Assembly (NCBI GenBank): GCA_965651325.1
Contig: CBFGSB010000116.1
Span: 1 to 9,748, forward strand
DNA: 9,748 nucleotides
Direction: 5' to 3'
Origin: IDS-8 sp965651325
GTDB taxonomy: Bacteria; Pseudomonadota; Gammaproteobacteria; Steroidobacterales; Woeseiaceae
Shown: piece by piece, positions 6,623-9,748 of the stretch
Position numbering within the stretch: the first letter of the stretch is position 1
How the letters are laid out: every line of letters begins with the position of its first letter
The notes under the pieces: model-generated
What the model was told of the DNA's origin: nothing
Seen by the model: only the letters and a program-made list of their open reading frames with translations
Databases searched by the model: none
Program-made: the position numbers and the translations under genes

Positions 6623-7843
6623 ATGTCCTATCTCAAGCACTTCAAATTGAACGAGCAGCCGTTCCGGCTGACGCCCGATCCGGAGTTCGTGTACTGGAGC
6701 AAGCAGCACGCGCGCGCCAAGGCCTACATGGAGTCCACGATCTGGCTGGCCGACGGCTTCGTGGTGATTACGGGCGAAATCGGGTCCGGAAAGACCACGC
6801 TGCTGCAGTCCTTCCTGACCGAGCTGGACGACGACGTGGTCTACGCGATGGTGTCGCAGACCCAGCTCTCCCCCAGCCAGTTCCTGCAGGCGGTGCTCAC
6901 CGAGTTCGGGTTCAAGCCGTTCAAGCAACGCAAGGTCGAGCTCCTGGACATGCTGAATATGTTCCTGATCGATCAGTATGCGAGCGGCAAGAAGGTCGTG
7001 CTGATCGTCGACGAGGCGCAGAACCTCTCCAAGAAGGTGCTGGAGGAAATCCGCCTCATCTCGGGGATCGAGACGCACAAGGAAAAGGTGCTGCGCATCA
7101 TCCTCGCCGGCCAGCCGGAGCTCAAGGACACGCTCGATTCCCCGGAGCTGAAGCAGCTCGTGCAGCGGGTGCGGCTGCGCTTCCATGTCGGTCCGCTGGA
7201 CAAGCGCGAGATGCGCGAGTACATCGAGCACCGTCTCGCGGTTGCCGGACGTGCCGTCAAGGACCTCATCAAGGACGACGCCTTCGACGTGATCTACCGC
7301 TACACCGGCGGCGTCCCCCGGCTCATCAACACGTTGTGTGACACCGCCCTGCTCTGCGCATTCAGCGAGGAAAAGGACGTCATCGGCAGCCAGGACATCA
7401 AGGCGGCCGTGCAGGAGCTCAACTGGCGGGAGCACGAGCTGTCCGCGGGTTCCTATCCCGACCGGGTTTTCTCCAGCGAAACGCAGGTCAAGCGCGACGG
7501 GCACGTGACCGCGATCGAGGTGCGCAGCGAAGGCGAATCGCTCGGACAGCACTATTTCGGCCCCGGCCGGGTGATCGTCGGCCGCTCGCCGGACAACGAG
7601 ATCTACATCCAGAGCAAATTCGTGAGCCGCCACCACGCGCAGCTCACGAACGATGAAACCGGCTGCACGATCGAGGACCTGAACAGCACCAACGGCGTGT
7701 ACATCGGCGAGGAACGCGTCAAGAAGTACCGGCTCAAGGACGGCGACGTGGTGTCACTCGGGATTCACGAGCTGGTGTACAGCGACCTGCGGCAGTCGGA
7801 CAGCAGCACCGCCCCTACCGAGCTGAAGGAACAGCGCGGCTAG
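6623..7843 (+). CDS. ExeA/GspA-like AAA+ ATPase fused to a C-terminal FHA domain
   Basis: The 406-residue product begins YLKHFKLNEQPFRLTPDPEF, the usual opening of ExeA/GspA/MshM-type ATPases of secretion and pilus loci. Walker A is GEIGSGKT (51-58), Walker B is VVLIVDEAQ (125-133, with D130 and E131), LAGQPEL (161-167) fits the sensor region, arginines lie near 182-186, and TGGVPRLI (228-235) fits sensor 2. After a linker (about 270-305) comes an FHA domain (about 310-390) with the phosphothreonine-binding residues in place: GRS (320-322), SRHHA (335-339) and NSTNG (354-358). There is no signal peptide, membrane segment or peptidoglycan-binding domain, so the protein should be cytosolic. It begins 4 nt after purK and must share its transcript, though nothing links it to purine synthesis by sequence. 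By inference it is an ATP-driven motor or remodeller recruited by phosphothreonine. The domain calls are firm; the role is unknown. Confidence 0.9.
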   Translation: MSYLKHFKLNEQPFRLTPDPEFVYWSKQHARAKAYMESTIWLADGFVVITGEIGSGKTTLLQSFLTELDDDVVYAMVSQTQLSPSQFLQAVLTEFGFKPFKQRKVELLDMLNMFLIDQYASGKKVVLIVDEAQNLSKKVLEEIRLISGIETHKEKVLRIILAGQPELKDTLDSPELKQLVQRVRLRFHVGPLDKREMREYIEHRLAVAGRAVKDLIKDDAFDVIYRYTGGVPRLINTLCDTALLCAFSEEKDVIGSQDIKAAVQELNWREHELSAGSYPDRVFSSETQVKRDGHVTAIEVRSEGESLGQHYFGPGRVIVGRSPDNEIYIQSKFVSRHHAQLTNDETGCTIEDLNSTNGVYIGEERVKKYRLKDGDVVSLGIHELVYSDLRQSDSSTAPTELKEQRG

Positions 7844-7846
7844 CCG

Positions 7847-8098
7847 TCAGAGTTCCTGGGTCGGGCCGGCGCGGCGGTGATGATCGCGGTGATCGCGGCG
7901 CCTCAGCAGGACGACCAGCCCCGCCACCAGGCAAAACAGGCCCATCCCGAAGCAGACCTCCGGCCAGATCCAGTGGTTGAGGTACATCGACGCGCCCAGG
8001 CTCAGCATGCCTACGAGCAGGTAGAAGTACGGCAGACTTTCATAGATCGGTTTGGAGACCCACATCTTGGTGCCCTGGCGGTCCATTTTGGGTGGCAT
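7847..8098 (-). CDS. Small two-helix membrane protein of unknown function
   Basis: I do not recognise this 83-residue protein. It has a polar start, two hydrophobic stretches that look like membrane helices (about 22-40, LPYFYLLVGMLSLGASMYL, and about 46-66) joined by a short loop with NHWIWPE, and a charged tail RRRDHRDHHRR (66-76). The positive-inside rule would place both ends in the cytoplasm. The start at 8098-8096 has AAGGA only two bases away, which is tight; in-frame ATGs at residues 5 and 12 are alternatives that leave both helices intact. Coding is supported by the helix pattern and by the fit between convergent neighbours: its stop lies 3 nt from the end of the ATPase gene. It lies downstream of tldD on the same strand but is separated from it by a 229-nt gap with a large hairpin. 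Confidence 0.7.
   Translation of the reverse strand: MPPKMDRQGTKMWVSKPIYESLPYFYLLVGMLSLGASMYLNHWIWPEVCFGMGLFCLVAGLVVLLRRRDHRDHHRRAGPTQEL
7881..7898. repeat. Two tandem 9-mers encoding the Arg-Asp-His tail
   Basis: TGATCGCGG occurs twice without a gap (7881-7889, 7890-7898), with a degenerate partial copy before it. On the minus strand this encodes two RDH units in the tail of the small membrane protein. The 9-base period keeps the frame, so copy-number change would lengthen or shorten the tail by three residues at a time. Confidence 0.6.
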
Positions 8099-8154
8099 TT
8101 TCCTTGCGTTTCAGTGGGGTGTCCAGCTAGTGGCGCCGATCCGGAAGAGTACCC

Positions 8155-8300
8155 ACCGCCGGGGTTGCGGCCCGCCTTATTTTCCCTCAAGGTGCTACCG
8201 CCAGGGTCGCGGCCCGGTGGAGGCCCTTTGGGGGAATGGCTCCCTGCGGTCCGCTTTATTTCCCCCAAAGGGCCTCCACCGGGCCGCAACCCTGGCACCG
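8155..8300. repeat. Compound GC-rich repeat between tldD and the small membrane gene
   Basis: This is the main content of the 229-nt gene-free stretch 8099-8327. The 20-mer at 8155-8174 (ACCGCCGGGGTTGCGGCCCG) recurs at 8197-8216 with two differences, and most of it recurs inverted at 8280-8296. A second unit, GCGGCCCGCCTTATTTTCCC at 8166-8185, recurs at 8246-8265 with three differences (21 of 26 bases match over the longer unit 8166-8191 and 8246-8271). The mosaic of direct and inverted units resembles dispersed REP- or MITE-like elements. It has no transposase, and no target duplication is evident. Short reading frames across it are Pro- and Gly-rich and not convincing genes. The rest of the stretch (8099-8154 and 8301-8327) shows no further clear feature. 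Confidence 0.65.
8200..8296 (-). terminator. Large hairpin downstream of tldD (37-bp arms)
   Basis: Arms 8200-8236 and 8260-8296 are inverted copies with one mismatch (8208 against 8288) around a 23-nt loop. In RNA from the minus strand that mismatch becomes a G-U pair, so the tldD transcript can form an unbroken 37-bp stem; the plus-strand RNA has a C-A mismatch. The loop itself holds GCGG-T-CCGC (8246-8254). The hairpin starts 32 nt after the tldD stop. No T-run follows, so it may act as a 3' stabiliser, a weak terminator or only a repeat; the terminator label is the least certain part of this entry. Confidence 0.45.
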
Positions 8301-8327
8301 GGGTTCCGGGGTCGGCGGCAGCGGTGT

Positions 8328-9746
8328 TCAGGCGGTGCCGCCTACGGTTAGTTCGTCGATTTTGAGGGTGGGTTGGCCTACGCCTACCGGGACCGACTGG
8401 CCGTCCTTGCCGCAGGTGCCGACGCCGTCGTCCAGCTTCAGGTCGTTACCGACCATGGAGATCTTTGTCAGGGCCTCGGGGCCGTCGCCGATCAGCATCG
8501 CACCTTTCACGGGCCGGGTGACCTTGCCGTCCTCGATGAGGTAGGCCTCGCTGGCGGAGAACACGAACTTGCCCGAGGTGATGTCGACCTGGCCGCCGCC
8601 GAAGTTCGGGGCGTACAGGCCCTTCTTCACCGAGCGGATGATCTCTTCCGGGTCGTGCGGCCCCGCCAGCATGTAGGTGTTCGTCATGCGCGGCATCGGG
8701 ATGTGGGCGAACGATTCCCGGCGGCCGTTGCCGGTCGGCTCGACGCCGGAAAGCCGGGCGTTCAGCTTGTCCTGCATGTAACCGCGCAGGATGCCATCCT
8801 CCACCAGCACGTTGCAGCGGCTCGGCGTGCCCTCATCGTCGACCGAGAGCGAGCCGCGGCGATTCGGCAGCGTGCCGTCGTCGACGATCGTGCACAGCGG
8901 GGACGCCACGCGCTGGCCGATCCGGCCCGTGAATGCGGATGTTCCCTTGCGGTTGAAATCGCCTTCGAGGCCGTGCCCCACCGCCTCGTGCAGGAGCACG
9001 CCGGGCCATCCCGCGCCCAGCACCACGGGCATCGTGCCGGCGGGCGCCGGCTCGGCCTCGAGCTGCACGACGGCCTGGCGCACGGCTTCGCGCGCGAACT
9101 CCAGCGGGCGGTCGCTATCCAGGAACCAGTCGAGGCCGGCGCGCGCACCACCGCCGGCATAACCTTGCTCCCGGCGGCCGTTCGCCTCGAGGATCACGCT
9201 GATGTTCAGCCGCACGAGCGGCCGGACGTCGGCCGCGAGCGTGCCATCGGCGGCGGCGACCAGCACCAGGTCCTGCAAGCTCAGGAGACTCACCGTTACC
9301 TGCTCGATGCGCGGGTCGAGCGCGCGCGTCGCTCGGTCGAGCTCGCCGATGAGCGCGGTCTTCTGCTCGTCCCGCGCGCTGGCGGTCGGGTCGATCGCCG
9401 GGTAGAGCGCCGGCGTGACCAGCCGCGACGCCACGCGCACGGATTTCGACTCGCCTTGCCGGGAGATCGCGCGCGCGGCGCCCGCGGCCTGCTCGAGGGC
9501 CGGCAGTACCAGCTCGTCGGAGCAGGCGAAGCCCGTTTTCTCGCCGCTGACGGCCCGCACACCGACCCCCCGCTCGACGTTGAAGCTGCCTTCCCGGACG
9601 ATACCGTCCTCCACCACCCAGCTTTCCCGGCGGCTGAGCTGGAAATACAGGTCCGCCGCGTCGACGTCACGACGGTTGATCGTGGCCAGCGCCTGCCGCA
9701 GGTGCTGCTCCTCCAGCCCCGCCGGCGCCAGCACCCGCGTCATCAC
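8328..9746 (-). CDS. tldD: Metalloprotease subunit TldD
   Basis: TldD is the zinc-bearing catalytic subunit of the TldD/TldE protease. The product (472 residues from the GTG at 9746) follows E. coli TldD (481) throughout: DAADLYFQ (29-36), RGVGVRAVSGEKTGFA (59-74), AAADGTLAADVRPLVRL (164-180), TMPVVLGAGWPGVLLHEAVGH (238-258), PTGNGRRESFAH (337-348), NFGGGQVDITSGKFVFS (381-397) and the end VGVGQPTLKIDELTVGGTA. The zinc motif HEAVGH is at 253-258, and the Cys of GTCGKDGQ (C445) corresponds to the third ligand in E. coli, so it should be active. Compared with the family, a few N-terminal residues are probably missing: GTG at 9746 and ATG at 9743 are possible starts, but the frame is open to the right edge and the true start may lie outside. 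Its partner pmbA is on the same strand within the window. Confidence 0.95.
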   Translation of the reverse strand: MMTRVLAPAGLEEQHLRQALATINRRDVDAADLYFQLSRRESWVVEDGIVREGSFNVERGVGVRAVSGEKTGFACSDELVLPALEQAAGAARAISRQGESKSVRVASRLVTPALYPAIDPTASARDEQKTALIGELDRATRALDPRIEQVTVSLLSLQDLVLVAAADGTLAADVRPLVRLNISVILEANGRREQGYAGGGARAGLDWFLDSDRPLEFAREAVRQAVVQLEAEPAPAGTMPVVLGAGWPGVLLHEAVGHGLEGDFNRKGTSAFTGRIGQRVASPLCTIVDDGTLPNRRGSLSVDDEGTPSRCNVLVEDGILRGYMQDKLNARLSGVEPTGNGRRESFAHIPMPRMTNTYMLAGPHDPEEIIRSVKKGLYAPNFGGGQVDITSGKFVFSASEAYLIEDGKVTRPVKGAMLIGDGPEALTKISMVGNDLKLDDGVGTCGKDGQSVPVGVGQPTLKIDELTVGGTA

Positions 9747-9748
9747 CG

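Noticed and set aside
6437..7636. 399-codon minus-strand frame across purK and the ATPase-FHA gene
   Set aside because: It is opposite two well-supported genes, is rich in Leu, Val and His as expected of a complement frame, and shows no domain.
7877..8365. Plus- and minus-strand Pro/Gly-rich reading frames over the repeat at 8099-8327
   Set aside because: They arise from the GC-rich repeat units, differ in frame from any supported gene, and have no domain or ribosome site.

Overview
The window is GC-rich, densely coded bacterial DNA that reads as a gammaproteobacterial chromosome. The best evidence is a DjlA-type membrane J protein, DarP/YjgA divergent from PmbA, and a nearby TldD; this gene set is typical of Gammaproteobacteria. 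I cannot name the genus. Most of the window is ordinary core genome. I found no tRNA, rRNA, CRISPR array, phage gene or transposase.

Layout, left to right: (1) 1-664, minus strand, the N-terminal part of djlA, running off the left edge inside the J domain. (2) 764-1660, plus, purC, divergent from djlA. (3) 1762-3090, plus, a YihY/BrkB-family membrane protein with a candidate promoter just upstream. (4) 3120-4466, minus, pmbA (tldE), convergent with the BrkB gene. (5) 4527-7843, plus, a compact run of darP (yjgA), purE, purK and an AAA+ ATPase with a C-terminal FHA domain; the genes overlap by 28 nt, overlap by 4 nt, and are separated by 4 nt. (6) 7847-8098, minus, a small two-helix membrane protein with an Arg/Asp/His tail, ending 3 nt from the ATPase gene. 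(7) 8099-8327, a 229-nt intergenic stretch with a compound repeat and a 37-bp-arm hairpin. (8) 8328-9746, minus, tldD, whose true start may lie just past the right edge.

The genes fall into a few themes. purE and purK act in sequence to convert AIR to CAIR, and purC uses CAIR next, so three consecutive steps of purine synthesis lie within 5 kb but in two transcription units. PmbA and TldD are the two subunits of one protease. They lie on the same strand, about 3.9 kb apart, with darP-purEK-ATPase and the small membrane gene between them. DarP acts in late 50S ribosome assembly and DjlA is an inner-membrane DnaK co-chaperone.

The least ordinary parts are the ATPase-FHA fusion as the last gene of a purine operon, the small membrane protein convergent with it, and the compound repeat before tldD. 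At both divergent gene pairs the candidate -10 elements of the two strands overlap, and the one before darP predicts a leaderless message. No wholly new system is evident; the ATPase-FHA gene and its small neighbour are the best candidates for undescribed biology.
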